Source: Paenibacillus tuaregi
Lineage (GTDB): Bacteria; Bacillota; Bacilli; Paenibacillales; Paenibacillaceae
DNA: 64,000 bases
Assembly: GCF_900086655.1 (NCBI RefSeq)
Contig: NZ_LT575476.1
Coordinates: forward strand, 1,840,503-1,904,502
Direction of reading: 5' to 3'
The position numbers and the translations under genes are program-made. The notes beneath the pieces are model-generated. The model was not told the DNA's origin and did no database searches. It was given only the letters and a program-made list of their open reading frames with translations. Below are positions 29,910 to 38,293 of the stretch, one piece after another; the stretch's first letter is position 1; each line of letters opens with the position of its first letter.

Positions 29910-31402
29910 AAAACGGATTTAAGAAAACGTACAAAATCTTAGCGACAAGTCTTGCGGCGGTGATGCTGACGGGAATGATAGCGGGATGTTCAAGTGGGAG
30001 CAATACCGATAACGACAAGCCAAAGGTGCTTCGGATCGGCATGACTTATGGCGGCGGAGGTAACGACCAATATTTCAGACAGCAGTTCACAGATGTGTAC
30101 GAGTACACACATCCGAATGTGACAATTGAAATTGTGCCTGCGGTGAATTATGACCAAATGCGTTACTCCGAGAATCAGAACAACGAACAACCTGATGTGA
30201 TCAAGAGCTTGAAGGGATTAATGACAGGCAGCAATCCGGTCGACGTCGTAGTTGCCGACACGAGTACGCTTAAGAGGTTAATTGATGAGAACATGCTTAA
30301 GCAGCTCGATCCAATGATTCAGGAAGATAAATTTGACACAAGCGATATGGTTCCATCGGTTATCGATGGCATTAAGCAAATTGGCAATAATAACATTTAC
30401 GCATTTTCGCCAACTTTCTCTTCCTCAGCTCTCTTTTATAACAAAGATATCTTCAAAAAAGCCGGAGTTGAGATGCCTAAGGATGATATGACCTATGATG
30501 AGGTCTTTAACCTGGCCCGCCGTGTGGCTAAAGGCCAAGGCAAAGACCGGGTTTACGGATTCTCCTTCAACCGTTACAACGGATCGACGGCTTATGACGA
30601 TCTAAGCAGATACAGTGATGCGCTTCAGCTCAAATATTTTGATGCTAAAGCTGAAAAGATGACTATGAATACCCCGCAATGGGAGAAGCTGCTCAGTACG
30701 ATTGCCCAGCTGAGAAAAGATAAAATTCTGTTCGAGAGCCAGCAGAACAATCAGCAAAACCAGGTCTACAACCCGGTTGAATCGGATACCTTCATGTCCG
30801 GCAAAACAGCTATGGTTATCGGTGACGTCAATCTCGTTAACGAACTGAAAAGCCTCAGTGATGCTGCCAAAACGAACAAGAAGATTAAATCTTTTGATTG
30901 GGATGTAGTAACCGTGCCAACTCACCCAGAGAAGCCGGGTATAGGCGGGGATGTCTACCTCAGCAACACCATGGCGATTAATGCAACGGCTCCTAACCCT
31001 GAAACGGCATGGGATTTCATTAAATTCCTGAACGGTCCAGAGTGGGCGAAGATTAAGGCAAGAAGTACTACTTACGATATGGTGTCCCGTAAATCATTTA
31101 TTAAGCCTTTGAACGGCATGAACTACAATGTGGCAGCCTTCTATAAGCTGAAGCCAGTACCGCCATTGAGCTCCAACGATGAGAAGCTGTATACCGATAA
31201 GCCAGGACTATACAGCGTCCGTTATGTGGGTCAGACGATCATCCAAGACGTTATTGACAACAAGAAGACACCGAAAGAGGCGCTTCAAGCATGGGAGACA
31301 AAGGGGAACCAAATGCTCCTGGAGATCAAAAAGAATCCAAAAACACAGTTCCAGCCTGATGGAACTCCGTATATCCCGCCAGCAGATGGAACCAAGGGTT
31401 AA
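29906..31402 (+). CDS. Extracellular solute-binding lipoprotein (family 1-like), copy 1
   Basis: 498-residue ABC-type substrate-binding lipoprotein. The signal peptide ends with the lipobox GMIAGC (C28). The mature part shows the family layout: VLRIGMTYGGGG near the start, then NPVDVVVADTSTLKRLID, LFYNKDIFKKAGVEMPKDDM and PETAWDFIKFLNGPEWAK. It resembles sugar-binding proteins of the carbohydrate type, but no cognate membrane permeases of an importer are nearby. It starts at TTG 29906 after AAGGAGGAAG, in the same unit as the FtsX-type ABC genes, and has a terminator behind it. Confidence 0.87.
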   Translation: MKNGFKKTYKILATSLAAVMLTGMIAGCSSGSNTDNDKPKVLRIGMTYGGGGNDQYFRQQFTDVYEYTHPNVTIEIVPAVNYDQMRYSENQNNEQPDVIKSLKGLMTGSNPVDVVVADTSTLKRLIDENMLKQLDPMIQEDKFDTSDMVPSVIDGIKQIGNNNIYAFSPTFSSSALFYNKDIFKKAGVEMPKDDMTYDEVFNLARRVAKGQGKDRVYGFSFNRYNGSTAYDDLSRYSDALQLKYFDAKAEKMTMNTPQWEKLLSTIAQLRKDKILFESQQNNQQNQVYNPVESDTFMSGKTAMVIGDVNLVNELKSLSDAAKTNKKIKSFDWDVVTVPTHPEKPGIGGDVYLSNTMAINATAPNPETAWDFIKFLNGPEWAKIKARSTTYDMVSRKSFIKPLNGMNYNVAAFYKLKPVPPLSSNDEKLYTDKPGLYSVRYVGQTIIQDVIDNKKTPKEALQAWETKGNQMLLEIKKNPKTQFQPDGTPYIPPADGTKG

Positions 31403-31440
31403 TTAACAAGTCAATATTTAATTCTATAACATTCTAATGA

Positions 31441-31488
31441 GAGAGGCTGTCCCAAGTCATGACAATGGCTTAAGGGCAGTCTCTTTTT
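31441..31488 (+). terminator. Terminator between the two solute-binding protein genes
   Basis: GAGAGGCTGTCCC pairs with GGGCAGTCTC across an AAG-rich loop, followed by five T. Confidence 0.75.
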
Positions 31489-31613
31489 GTATAAAAAGTC
31501 CAATTAAACAAATGATTAATTATTTTGTTATTAACTGTAACTATCGTGGATAGTGATCCGTACATCAAGTGAAGATCAGGGAAATATTGTATTTAGCTTA
31601 AGGAGGAAATGAA

Positions 31614-33110
31614 GTGAATTTTAGGCAAGGTAAAAGAAAAAAAGCAATTGTGGTATGTCTTACTCTTCTATTGTTAACATCACTCTTAGCTGCTTGTTCT
31701 GAAAATAAAGCGGCTGAAACGAAGGAGAACAAGGTGTTACGGATCGCGATGATGTATGGGGGATCGGAAGATTGGTTCAGACAAAAGTATGTGGATGCAT
31801 TTGAATATACCCATCCTAATGTTACGGTCGAAGTTGTATCTGCGATGACAGTGAATCAGTTTACGGATCTGGAAGGTAGCTCATCTCAGACAACGGATGT
31901 TCTAGGGAATATGAAGAAACTCATAAAAGGCACCAATCCGCCGGATGTCGTCGTGATGGACACGGACTCGATGAAGAAACTGGCTGATACCAATATGCTT
32001 AAAGAGCTGGATCCTTTGATTCAGCAGGACAAGTTTGATACTTCGGATATTGTACCGGGTGTTCTTGAAGGGCTCAAACAAATTAGTGAAAAAGATACAC
32101 TGTATGCCTTGTCTCCAACATTCCAGCCGGCAGCCCTATACTACAACAAAGGAATATTCCAGAAAGCCGGTGTGGAACTGCCCAGAGATGGTATGACCTA
32201 TGATGAAGTCTTTGCATTGGCGCGGCGGGTTACGAGCGGCGAGGGGAAAGATCATATCACCGGAATAAGTCTTTCCCCCTTCGCAGCTACACCAACAACT
32301 AATATGAGGACTTATGCTGCACCTCTAGGACTCAAAATGTATGATGAAAAAGCCGAGAAGATGACCGTTAATACGCCTGGATGGGAAAAGGTATGGAATA
32401 CATTGTCCAAGCTGCATAAAGATAAAATTATCGACGGTGGCTCTGGTGAAATAGAGGATGGAGCTATAATTGATATGAGAAATAGCGGGATTATGACTGG
32501 AAAGCTTGCAATGGAACTCGGCGGTATAAATAAAGTCCAGGAATTGATCGAATATAATAAAGCAGCCAAAACGAATAAGAAAATGACCCCGATTGAATGG
32601 GGGGTCGTAACTCCTCCGGTACACCCTGAGAAACCGGACATCGGAAGTGGTATATATATTGCTGATGCTATGGCGATTAGCAACAATGCTCCGAATCCGG
32701 ACACGGCGTGGGAATTTATGAAGTATGTGAACAGTCCGGAGTGGGCGAAGGTAAAAGCAAAGTCTGTCAGCTATGAAATGGTCACACACAAATCCTTTAT
32801 CAAACCGGTCGACGGAGAAAATTATAATGTGGAGGCCTTTTTGAAGCTGAAGCCAGCTCCTACCGCAAATGCGAATGAACAGGAGATTCTCTCCAAGAAG
32901 CCACAGCTGAACAGGGCGATATATATAGCCGCAACAGCAGCCTTCCAGGAAGTGGTGGATGGGAAGAAAACGGTCAAGGAGGGCTTGGCTGAGTGGGAGT
33001 CTAAGGGAAATGAAATGCTCAAATATTTGGAGAAGGACCCTATGGCCACCTTTACTCCAGATGGAACTCCGGTTCCTTCCAAGGCTGAGGGTAGCGGTAC
33101 AGCCAAATAA
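31614..33110 (+). CDS. Extracellular solute-binding lipoprotein, paralogous copy 2
   Basis: 498 residues, exactly the length of the copy upstream and alignable along its whole length (VLRIAMMYGGSEDWFRQKY, NPPDVVVMDTDSMKKLADT, GIFQKAGVELPRDGMTYDE, DTAWEFMKYVNSPEWAKVK). The lipobox is LLAAC (C28). Translation starts at GTG 31614 after AAGGAGG. A terminator separates it from copy 1, so it needs its own promoter in the 31,490-31,600 gap, which I could not identify with certainty. It looks like a tandem duplication that has since diverged in sequence and possibly ligand. Confidence 0.86.
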   Translation: MNFRQGKRKKAIVVCLTLLLLTSLLAACSENKAAETKENKVLRIAMMYGGSEDWFRQKYVDAFEYTHPNVTVEVVSAMTVNQFTDLEGSSSQTTDVLGNMKKLIKGTNPPDVVVMDTDSMKKLADTNMLKELDPLIQQDKFDTSDIVPGVLEGLKQISEKDTLYALSPTFQPAALYYNKGIFQKAGVELPRDGMTYDEVFALARRVTSGEGKDHITGISLSPFAATPTTNMRTYAAPLGLKMYDEKAEKMTVNTPGWEKVWNTLSKLHKDKIIDGGSGEIEDGAIIDMRNSGIMTGKLAMELGGINKVQELIEYNKAAKTNKKMTPIEWGVVTPPVHPEKPDIGSGIYIADAMAISNNAPNPDTAWEFMKYVNSPEWAKVKAKSVSYEMVTHKSFIKPVDGENYNVEAFLKLKPAPTANANEQEILSKKPQLNRAIYIAATAAFQEVVDGKKTVKEGLAEWESKGNEMLKYLEKDPMATFTPDGTPVPSKAEGSGTAK

Positions 33111-33138
33111 TACACTGAGCATGTCGTAGCTTCATCGT

Positions 33139-33183
33139 GTAGCGATCTTTCAGGCGTAAGCCTGGGAGGTCGTTTTGTTTTTG
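33139..33183 (+). terminator. Terminator after the ABC/solute-binding cluster
   Basis: GCGATCTTTCAGGC-GTAA-GCCTGGGAGGTCG stem with TTTTGTTTTTG after it. Confidence 0.75.
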
Positions 33184-33306
33184 TGTAAAAAGGTTGAAAT
33201 AACAAAAGGAGGGAATTATAAGGGGAGAAAAAAAGCTTTATTTGGACCAGAAATGGGCATAATAGGGCTAATTAAGAATAAAATCTACAGAAAGTGAGCG
33301 AATTGT

Positions 33307-33471
33307 ATGCGCTGGGTCTATTTTAATAAATTATATCGAACGAAATTCCAGGCGGGCTGCCTGGCTAGAAGGCTGGAACATGACGGTTGGATCTATGGCT
33401 TGGATGACCTGAGCGAAATTGAAATTTTCCGATCCCGTCGGGGCAAATATGGGGTGAGATTCATCATCTGA
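33307..33471 (+). CDS. Small basic protein, 54 residues, function unknown
   Basis: A short frame, ATG 33307 to TGA 33471, reading MRWVYFNKLYRTKFQAGCLA and ending GKYGVRFII. It is rich in Arg, Tyr and Trp. The translation is protein-like, with a balanced pattern of aromatic and charged residues. The ribosome site is a weak GTGAGCG. It lies just ahead of the tRNA pair. I do not recognise the family. Confidence 0.5.
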   Translation: MRWVYFNKLYRTKFQAGCLARRLEHDGWIYGLDDLSEIEIFRSRRGKYGVRFII

Positions 33472-33481
33472 AACAAGACTC

Positions 33482-33511
33482 TTGACTAAGGGCCTGGTTA
33501 TGGGTTATATT
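33482..33511 (+). promoter_or_regulatory. SigA promoter of the tRNA pair
   Basis: TTGACT at 33482-33487, an 18-base spacer and TATATT at 33506-33511. The first tRNA begins 22 bases further on. Confidence 0.65.
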
Positions 33512-33533
33512 ATTAAATGTCGCTATTTACTGA

Positions 33534-33607
<74 letters not shown>

Positions 33608-33629
33608 TACTTGTTAATTAAGGTAACAA

Positions 33630-33703
33630 GGGCCCTTAGCTCAGTTGGTTAGAGCGGTCGGCTCATAACCGATTGGTCGGGGGTTCAAGTCCCTCAGGGC
33701 CCA
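33630..33703 (+). tRNA. tRNA-Ile2 (CAU anticodon, lysidine type)
   Basis: 74-nt cloverleaf with acceptor GGGCCC(T)/(A)GGGCCC and anticodon loop CTCATAA. That loop and the TTAGCTCAGTTGGTTAGAGC D-arm resemble Bacillus tRNA-Ile2, whose C34 is changed to lysidine by TilS to read AUA. An elongator tRNA-Met is the alternative but usually has a TTCATAC loop. CCA is not encoded. Confidence 0.8.
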
Positions 33704-33713
33704 TAATGTGAAG

Positions 33714-33738
33714 AACCCTTGCTGAGCAAGGGTTTTTT
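33714..33738 (+). terminator. Terminator after the tRNA pair
   Basis: Perfect hairpin AACCCTTGC-TGA-GCAAGGGTT followed by T residues. Confidence 0.88.
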
Positions 33739-33987
33739 GCTGTTCAGAAGTTCATTGTACTGCTTGATTTTGCAGTGTGTCCTGCGTCAATCGGAGTATT
33801 GATTGAGGAACCTAGGCTAAGGCCCGAGCATAATTATATAAGAAGTACGATTTAGTTATGCGGGGGGTGTCGCCTGTTCGGACCAAGTCCATTTTTATGC
33901 TAGTTACGCTCAAATCTTACGTCAGTGCTTTTGGAGTTACTTATCATCGTTTTGTTAGCACAGAACTAGTAGAGGAGTGAAGTTAAA

Positions 33988-34269
33988 ATGTCTTTTCTGC
34001 CGTTGCCTGGTTCACCTGCGGATTCGCTGCCTCCACCACCTTCTTATGCCCCGCCCATGCCATTTGGGCCATCTTACATTATCGATTGTTTAAACAATTT
34101 CGCTTATATATGGCTTTGGAATGGGGATAGCTTCTGGTATTACCCAACAAGGGTTGAGTATGGTGAAGTTTCAGGTTATCGTTGGAGTGGTCAGTTCTGG
34201 TTTTACTATGGGCTAGATCCTAGATTTATAAGATCCGTGTCATGCCCTCCGATACCTACCCTATACTGA
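33988..34269 (+). CDS. Proline- and aromatic-rich small protein, probably spore-associated
   Basis: 93 residues. The N-terminal third is Pro-rich (LPPPPSYAPPMPFGPS) and the rest is unusually rich in Trp, Tyr and Phe (NNFAYIWLWNGDSFWYYPT, then YRWSGQFWFYYGLD). Similar Trp/Tyr-rich C-terminal blocks occur in small Paenibacillus and Bacillus proteins of unknown function, some with collagen-like N-termini. GAGGAG precedes the ATG. Neighbouring CotF- and YjcZ-like genes suggest a spore-surface role, which is inference only. The gap 33,739-33,987 before it holds nothing I recognise. Confidence 0.72.
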   Translation: MSFLPLPGSPADSLPPPPSYAPPMPFGPSYIIDCLNNFAYIWLWNGDSFWYYPTRVEYGEVSGYRWSGQFWFYYGLDPRFIRSVSCPPIPTLY

Positions 34270-34302
34270 AGTGAATTTCCTTGTTCGTGGACTGATTCAA
34301 GG

Positions 34303-34331
34303 GGGCCGTCTCCAAAGACGGTCCTTTATTT
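34303..34331 (+). terminator. Intrinsic terminator
   Basis: GGGCCGTCT-CCAA-AGACGGTCC hairpin followed by TTTATTTAG. Confidence 0.78.
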
Positions 34332-34412
34332 AGTTTAGGAGTTCCCTTACTTCATTTTATAAAAAAGCACAATTAATTATCCTGTTGACAGTCCCCCTCT
34401 AACCGATCTGGG

Positions 34413-34421
34413 CATATGCTA
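34413..34421 (+). promoter_or_regulatory. Possible SigK/SigE-type -10 (CATATGCTA)
   Basis: Matches the mother-cell consensus CATANNNTA and lies 36 bases upstream of the CotF-like start, with its ribosome site in between. No convincing -35 at the expected distance, so this rests on the -10 alone. Confidence 0.35.
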
Positions 34422-34448
34422 TCCCATCAAGAAATTGGAGGGATCATA

Positions 34449-34934
34449 TTGTACCGTAATAAACAACATTTAGCTTGGCACGAGACTTTGGAGATGCACG
34501 AACTAGTGGCTTTCCAGTCCAATCACCTAATGGGATTCAAGATGACATTACCGGGTGTGACTGACCCGCAGCTTCGTGCGCTCTACGAAGAGACGATAAG
34601 AAGCCTGGAGAAGAATCTGAAGGAACTGCTGCCTTACTTCTCGCAGGCACCTGTGGTTGGAACAAGAAGTATCCCTTCCGGAGACCTGACAGCTTTTCAT
34701 GCGGCTCACTTGCTGCTGTTCGCCAAGACGGCCGTCCGCAATTATGCAATTGCCATTACGGAGACGGCAACTCCGCAGTTGCGGGAAACCTTCCAGAAGC
34801 AGCTGAATAACGCAATCAATCTGCACGGAAAAGTGTTCTATTTCATGCTCGAACGGAACCTGTATCCAGCTTATAATCTGGATCAGCTTCTTGCTGACGA
34901 TGTAAAAAACGCCAAGAAAGCGATGCAACTATAA
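34449..34934 (+). CDS. Spore coat protein F-like (CotF family)
   Basis: 161-residue alpha-helical protein of the coat F / ferritin-like family. Recognisable parts are HETLEMHELVAFQSNHLMGFK, then LYEETIRSLEKNLKELLPYF and YFMLERNLYPAYN. CotF-family proteins are mother-cell products of the spore coat. I place the start at TTG 34449, 6 bases after GGAGGG; an ATG at 34416 would fall inside the putative SigK-type promoter. It stands alone, next to other spore-type small genes. Confidence 0.78.
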   Translation: MYRNKQHLAWHETLEMHELVAFQSNHLMGFKMTLPGVTDPQLRALYEETIRSLEKNLKELLPYFSQAPVVGTRSIPSGDLTAFHAAHLLLFAKTAVRNYAIAITETATPQLRETFQKQLNNAINLHGKVFYFMLERNLYPAYNLDQLLADDVKNAKKAMQL

Positions 34935-35173
34935 CAGGATTAATATAGATAAGGAAGCACTCAGCATGACTTATAGAGTATTGACAATCCTCCTGCCGCC
35001 CATTAGGCGCGGTGGGGGATAGTCGCTTGTATGAGGCCGGATGAGCTTTTTAAGAGGCTGCGTATTTTGCGAATAAGAAGCCCAATTTAGTCCTCATGAT
35101 GGCTCACTCTTATGACATACATAGAAAACGTATATACATTACCGGAACGCCCTTACGATGCAGATGTACCGAG

Positions 35174-35182
35174 CATACATTA
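35174..35182 (+). promoter_or_regulatory. Possible SigK-type -10 (CATACATTA)
   Basis: Fits CATANNNTA; an AC dinucleotide lies 18 bases upstream. The YjcZ-like start follows 32 bases further on. Low confidence, as the consensus is short. Confidence 0.38.
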
Positions 35183-35213
35183 CCTTGTACCTGAGACGAG
35201 AGGAGGGAACAAC

Positions 35214-35321
35214 ATGAGCGAATGCCAAGAAAATCGTCCTGTTAACAATGTGTTTACTTCTACTGGTGTGATTTTAGTTCTGTTCATTCTGCTGGTTATT
35301 ATCAGCCGTACTTTCGTCTAA
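35214..35321 (+). CDS. YjcZ family sporulation membrane peptide
   Basis: 35-residue protein: a short polar N-terminus, then one hydrophobic helix STGVILVLFILLVIISRTFV, which is the YjcZ/YrfC-type signature. A GAGAGGAGG ribosome site sits just ahead of ATG 35214; the frame extends upstream to 35112 but lacks a ribosome site there. Such peptides are small spore-associated membrane proteins of unknown role. A close relative of the same C-terminal helix is encoded on the far side of the tailocin locus (53,861). The 35,322-35,611 gap downstream holds no recognised feature. Confidence 0.82.
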   Translation: MSECQENRPVNNVFTSTGVILVLFILLVIISRTFV

Positions 35322-35611
35322 AGCATAAGACAGTGCACATTCCAAGTGCCCCAAAAACCATCATTTACCTACAAGGCGGGCTTCCGGGCTCGTCTTTGTT
35401 ATTCTGAAGTTAGAGGTTGTTGATCGGAATAAATATGGTATAGTTGAAATAGAAAATATATCCATATACAAGCGAAAAAATCCATTTTGACGGTCCGCCG
35501 ATTTCGTTCTATGAACAACTTGTGGTGACAGCAGATTCCCGGTTACTAGTTTTGGGTAAAGATATTGTACTTTTGACGCGAATGCTTCATCCAAGTTGGG
35601 GGGCTATACAA

Positions 35612-36022
35612 ATGGAAGATTTCATACCTGAGATCCATGTTAAATTCGATTGCCAGGTTTGCCAGCACGAGATTGCAGTCCGGTTTAGAAGCCAACAGGT
35701 CGAAGCTGTTCGCTGTCCTGGATGCAGCAAAGTGTATTCTCTACTGAAACCTACAATTGGGGAAGAGATCCTGCTGGATTGGGAGAGAGAGGCTCTGTAT
35801 CAGAAGATCAAAGCAGAAAAGACCAAGCAGGACAACAGCAGCCTAGTGGCGCTTATGGTCAAGGTGGCGGAACTATTAACATGGCGGGATAGCGGAAATG
35901 GCAAGATTAAAGCGATTGAAGCTCTGCGCCAGTGGTGTATAGAGAACGAGGAACCGGCTGTATTAGAGGAGCTTAGGCTGCTGTATGGCCGGGGAAGAGT
36001 GGATCGAATTCCTCCGAGATGA
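35612..36022 (+). CDS. Zinc-ribbon protein, function unknown
   Basis: 136 residues. The N-terminus carries two CxxC pairs (FDCQVCQHEIAVRF and VRCPGCSKVYSL) about 20 residues apart, which suggests a zinc ribbon. The rest is helical and ends in LRLLYGRGRVDRIPPR. I do not recognise a family with a known role. I chose ATG 35612, after a G-rich stretch; the open frame continues upstream to 35522 but the zinc ribbon begins at the chosen start. Confidence 0.62.
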   Translation: MEDFIPEIHVKFDCQVCQHEIAVRFRSQQVEAVRCPGCSKVYSLLKPTIGEEILLDWEREALYQKIKAEKTKQDNSSLVALMVKVAELLTWRDSGNGKIKAIEALRQWCIENEEPAVLEELRLLYGRGRVDRIPPR

Positions 36023-36099
36023 AGTACGGGATGAATAAATTGCGCGCACTTCACACAGTATATTAGTGTCTTTCAAACCACTTAAAGGGAGTGTTAGGC

Positions 36100-36258
36100 A
36101 TGCGTGAAGGTTTGATTCCAACCGTACTGGGCGCTGTTGTCTCGGCTTCAGCCGCTTCCCTGCTGGGAACGAGGTACAAGCTGGCGGCAACCGGAGCATT
36201 GGGCTTTGGACTGGCACATATTGTACTTGGAGCCATCGATCTGATCGAGCACCGATAA
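36100..36258 (+). CDS. Small hydrophobic membrane protein
   Basis: 52 residues, ATG 36100 to TAA 36258: MREGLIPTVLGAVVSASAAS, then a short basic turn (GTRYK) and a second hydrophobic helix (LAATGALGFGLAHIVLGAID). It looks like a two-helix hairpin membrane protein. The family is not recognised. The ribosome site is a weak GGGAG further upstream. A strong terminator follows. Confidence 0.6.
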   Translation: MREGLIPTVLGAVVSASAASLLGTRYKLAATGALGFGLAHIVLGAIDLIEHR

Positions 36259-36272
36259 GCAGTTTGAAGGAT

Positions 36273-36300
36273 ACCGGGAAGAGTGACTCTTCCCGGTTTT
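36273..36300. terminator. Bidirectional terminator
   Basis: Perfect hairpin ACCGGGAAGAG-TGA-CTCTTCCCGGT with TTT after it; it separates the small membrane gene from the convergent phage regulator operon. Confidence 0.88.
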
Positions 36301-36316
36301 GTCATGTTAAGGTGGC

Positions 36317-36643
36317 TTACATATAAGCTCCTAGAACCTCCTCCACGTCCTGAAGCCGGATGACCAGCTGATCTACCTCATCCACCTGATGGCGTCTATA
36401 AATTTGCGGGAGATTAACCCCGATGATGTGGTCCTCTGAGTCCAGAACAGTAATGTCTTCCAGAAGAACGGTAATTCCGGACGCATCGCCAAACTCCTCG
36501 AGTTCAAAGTGCTCCCAAGGGGGAGCAACCTTCAAATACAGCATGCTTGACCAGTCCCTCTCTGCCGGGCTTAGCTTGACAAGCAGCAGCGAGGGAGCCT
36601 CAGCATACACATTGTACTCGGAAATAATTCCTATTTTGGCCAT
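36317..36643 (-). CDS. Unknown protein in the ImmA/ImmR operon
   Basis: 108-residue acidic protein (MAKIGIISEYNVYAEAPSLL; later FELEEFGDASGITVLLEDIT). I do not recognise the family. It overlaps the ImmA-like gene by 13 bases on the same strand and is therefore the last gene of the leftward repressor operon. Its position suggests a role tied to control of the tail locus, perhaps as a further regulator; that is inference. Confidence 0.6.
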   Translation of the reverse strand: MAKIGIISEYNVYAEAPSLLLVKLSPAERDWSSMLYLKVAPPWEHFELEEFGDASGITVLLEDITVLDSEDHIIGVNLPQIYRRHQVDEVDQLVIRLQDVEEVLGAYM

Positions 36644-37278
36644 GATTTGCTCACTCCTTTGTCCAGCTGGGCATACAGCTGGTTTAAAATTCGCCTGGTC
36701 TCCTTGGAAGGAGCCGCCGGTGGTGGGCCGCCTGGCGCGTACTCTCCGATACTGTCAGCTTCATTCAGCTGCTGCATATAACGGGTGCTTTCCTTCGTGG
36801 TGACCTGGTTAAGAATCCGGTTCTGAATCTGCAGCAGGCGGTTATACGCAAGTTCATAAGGCAGAGAGAATTCCGAGGCAATAATATCCACGGATTCCTT
36901 CTGGCTCTCCGAAAGGGGCAGTTCCTTGATCATGAAAAATGGAGCCGCCGCATACTGGAGAAATCGCTCTGCTTCCATCTCCTGATGCTGCAGGAACAAT
37001 TCCGGCATATGCTTCTGATTACCCGCATGCCTGAGAACATGACACAGCTCGTGGAAGAAGACAACACGTCTGACCCGGGCATCCATCCGTTTGGGCAGAA
37101 ATATAACATCATTCTGATTACAGCTGAAGGGTGGTCCTTCATATTCCACAAGATCCACCGCAAAAGCGGCACAGATCTCCTCAATATTCAAATCCGCAGG
37201 GTGATGAATTCCATGTTCTATGTACCTGGAGCTGATCCAGTCCTCGAGCTCGGTCTCACAATAAAGGGATAAATCCAT
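36631..37278 (-). CDS. ImmA/IrrE family metallopeptidase
   Basis: 215-residue zinc protease of the ImmA/IrrE family. The motif FFHELCHVLRHAGN contains the HExxH zinc site, and a downstream Glu in EMEAERFLQYAA fits the third ligand. ImmA proteins cleave the paired repressor (ImmR) after DNA damage or other signals and so induce a mobile element or prophage. The repressor gene lies upstream in the same operon after a 77-bp gap. Here the pair most probably controls the tailocin. Confidence 0.88.
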   Translation of the reverse strand: MDLSLYCETELEDWISSRYIEHGIHHPADLNIEEICAAFAVDLVEYEGPPFSCNQNDVIFLPKRMDARVRRVVFFHELCHVLRHAGNQKHMPELFLQHQEMEAERFLQYAAAPFFMIKELPLSESQKESVDIIASEFSLPYELAYNRLLQIQNRILNQVTTKESTRYMQQLNEADSIGEYAPGGPPPAAPSKETRRILNQLYAQLDKGVSKSWPK

Positions 37279-37355
37279 AACAGATTCCTCCAGTTATAAG
37301 AATGTATGTTCGTATATTTAGTGAAAAATAAAGCCCTCCGAAAAGGGCGGTCAAA

Positions 37356-37685
37356 TTACTTCAGGAATTTCTTCTTCTGTTCCCGGTAGGCCTTGAGGGC
37401 GGCTTCCATGACTTCAATCTCATCTTGGCTATATTTATCCGGGCCGCCATAGAAGGCGATGCCGGTCTCTTCATGGGTCGGCTTGGGACTTGGAGTCCGT
37501 CCGAGCAGGTAGTCCGCATCCACATCCAGGATATCTGCGATGGCCGATAAGGTTTCGGAATCGACCGTGCGCTTGCCGGACTCGTAATGTCCGTATCCCT
37601 GCCGTGTCATCCCTAATTTATCAGCCATATCTTGGTGGGTCAAGCCCTTGGACAGTCTTAATTGTGACAATCGTTCCGTAAACAC
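37356..37685 (-). CDS. XRE-family repressor (ImmR-like)
   Basis: 109 residues with an N-terminal helix-turn-helix (about 5-60): LSQLRLSKGLTHQDMADKLG, then MTRQGYGHYESGKRTVDSET. The C-terminal part (GPDKYSQDEIEVMEAALKAY) would hold the dimer and ImmA-cleavage region. It is transcribed leftward from a divergent control region that holds three copies of its likely operator, one on its own -35. It is the probable master repressor of the tail genes to the right. Confidence 0.88.
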   Translation of the reverse strand: MFTERLSQLRLSKGLTHQDMADKLGMTRQGYGHYESGKRTVDSETLSAIADILDVDADYLLGRTPSPKPTHEETGIAFYGGPDKYSQDEIEVMEAALKAYREQKKKFLK

Positions 37686-37706
37686 TTCATCACCTCGCTT
37701 ACTACT

Positions 37707-37809
37707 ATTATACCCTATATAAATAGATAAGCAACAATTAGTTTCTATTTCGTGTTGACAGAAACAATTTGTTGCGTATAATAAAAAGTGTCAGGAAACA
37801 AATTGTTGC
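37707..37809. promoter_or_regulatory. Divergent switch region with three operators
   Basis: Three copies of a 15-base site: GCAACAATTAGTTTC (37731-37745, inverted), GAAACAATTTGTTGC (37761-37775) and GAAACAAATTGTTGC (37795-37809). A rightward promoter TTGACA (37755-37760) and TATAAT (37777-37782) has the second site between its two hexamers. A leftward promoter with -10 at 37707-37712 (TATAAT on the minus strand) has the first site at its -35. This is the layout of a two-way phage switch. Confidence 0.85.
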
Positions 37810-37840
37810 CCAAATAAACTGGATTGGGGATGCATATACA

Positions 37841-38293
37841 ATGAAGAACAATGGACATGCTCTGCAATTAACTTATGAACTGCCGGCTGTGAATAAGGAA
37901 GCGACCCGTAAACGGGTGGAGGAAGAGCTTGAGACGGTCCGCATCTATAAACGTATTGGAATCATCCGCCGGGAGGTGGGAACCGTTGGCAGGTATGAAC
38001 CAAGGGTCCACGGCTCCACGAACCTCGTAAGCAAGACAACGGAGAACACGGCTGTCTGGAATGTGGATCGTGAGCAGGTTATGGAGAAGAAGGTCGTTAT
38101 GCTGGATAAAGCGCTGATGTGTCTGAACGAAATGGAACGGGAGCTGATTCGGCTGAGGTACTTGGATACGGATGATACTTACGATTATCTCGTCTGTGGA
38201 GATCTGGGCGTAAGTGAGCGGAAATACCGCAGAGTCAAGGCTCAAGCCATGTACAAGCTTGCGCTTGCCCTTAGGTTGGAGGTGCTGGCTTAA
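37841..38293 (+). CDS. ArpU-family phage transcriptional regulator
   Basis: 150 residues. The C-terminal half has a sigma-region-4-like arrangement: LNEMERELIRLRYLDTDDTY, then LVCGDLGVSERKYRRVKAQA. ArpU/RinA-type proteins are late activators in phages and PBSX-like elements. It is the first gene to the right of the switch region. The start is ATG 37841; longer upstream frames would overlap the third operator. It probably acts on a promoter in the long gap before the tail genes. Confidence 0.8.
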   Translation: MKNNGHALQLTYELPAVNKEATRKRVEEELETVRIYKRIGIIRREVGTVGRYEPRVHGSTNLVSKTTENTAVWNVDREQVMEKKVVMLDKALMCLNEMERELIRLRYLDTDDTYDYLVCGDLGVSERKYRRVKAQAMYKLALALRLEVLA

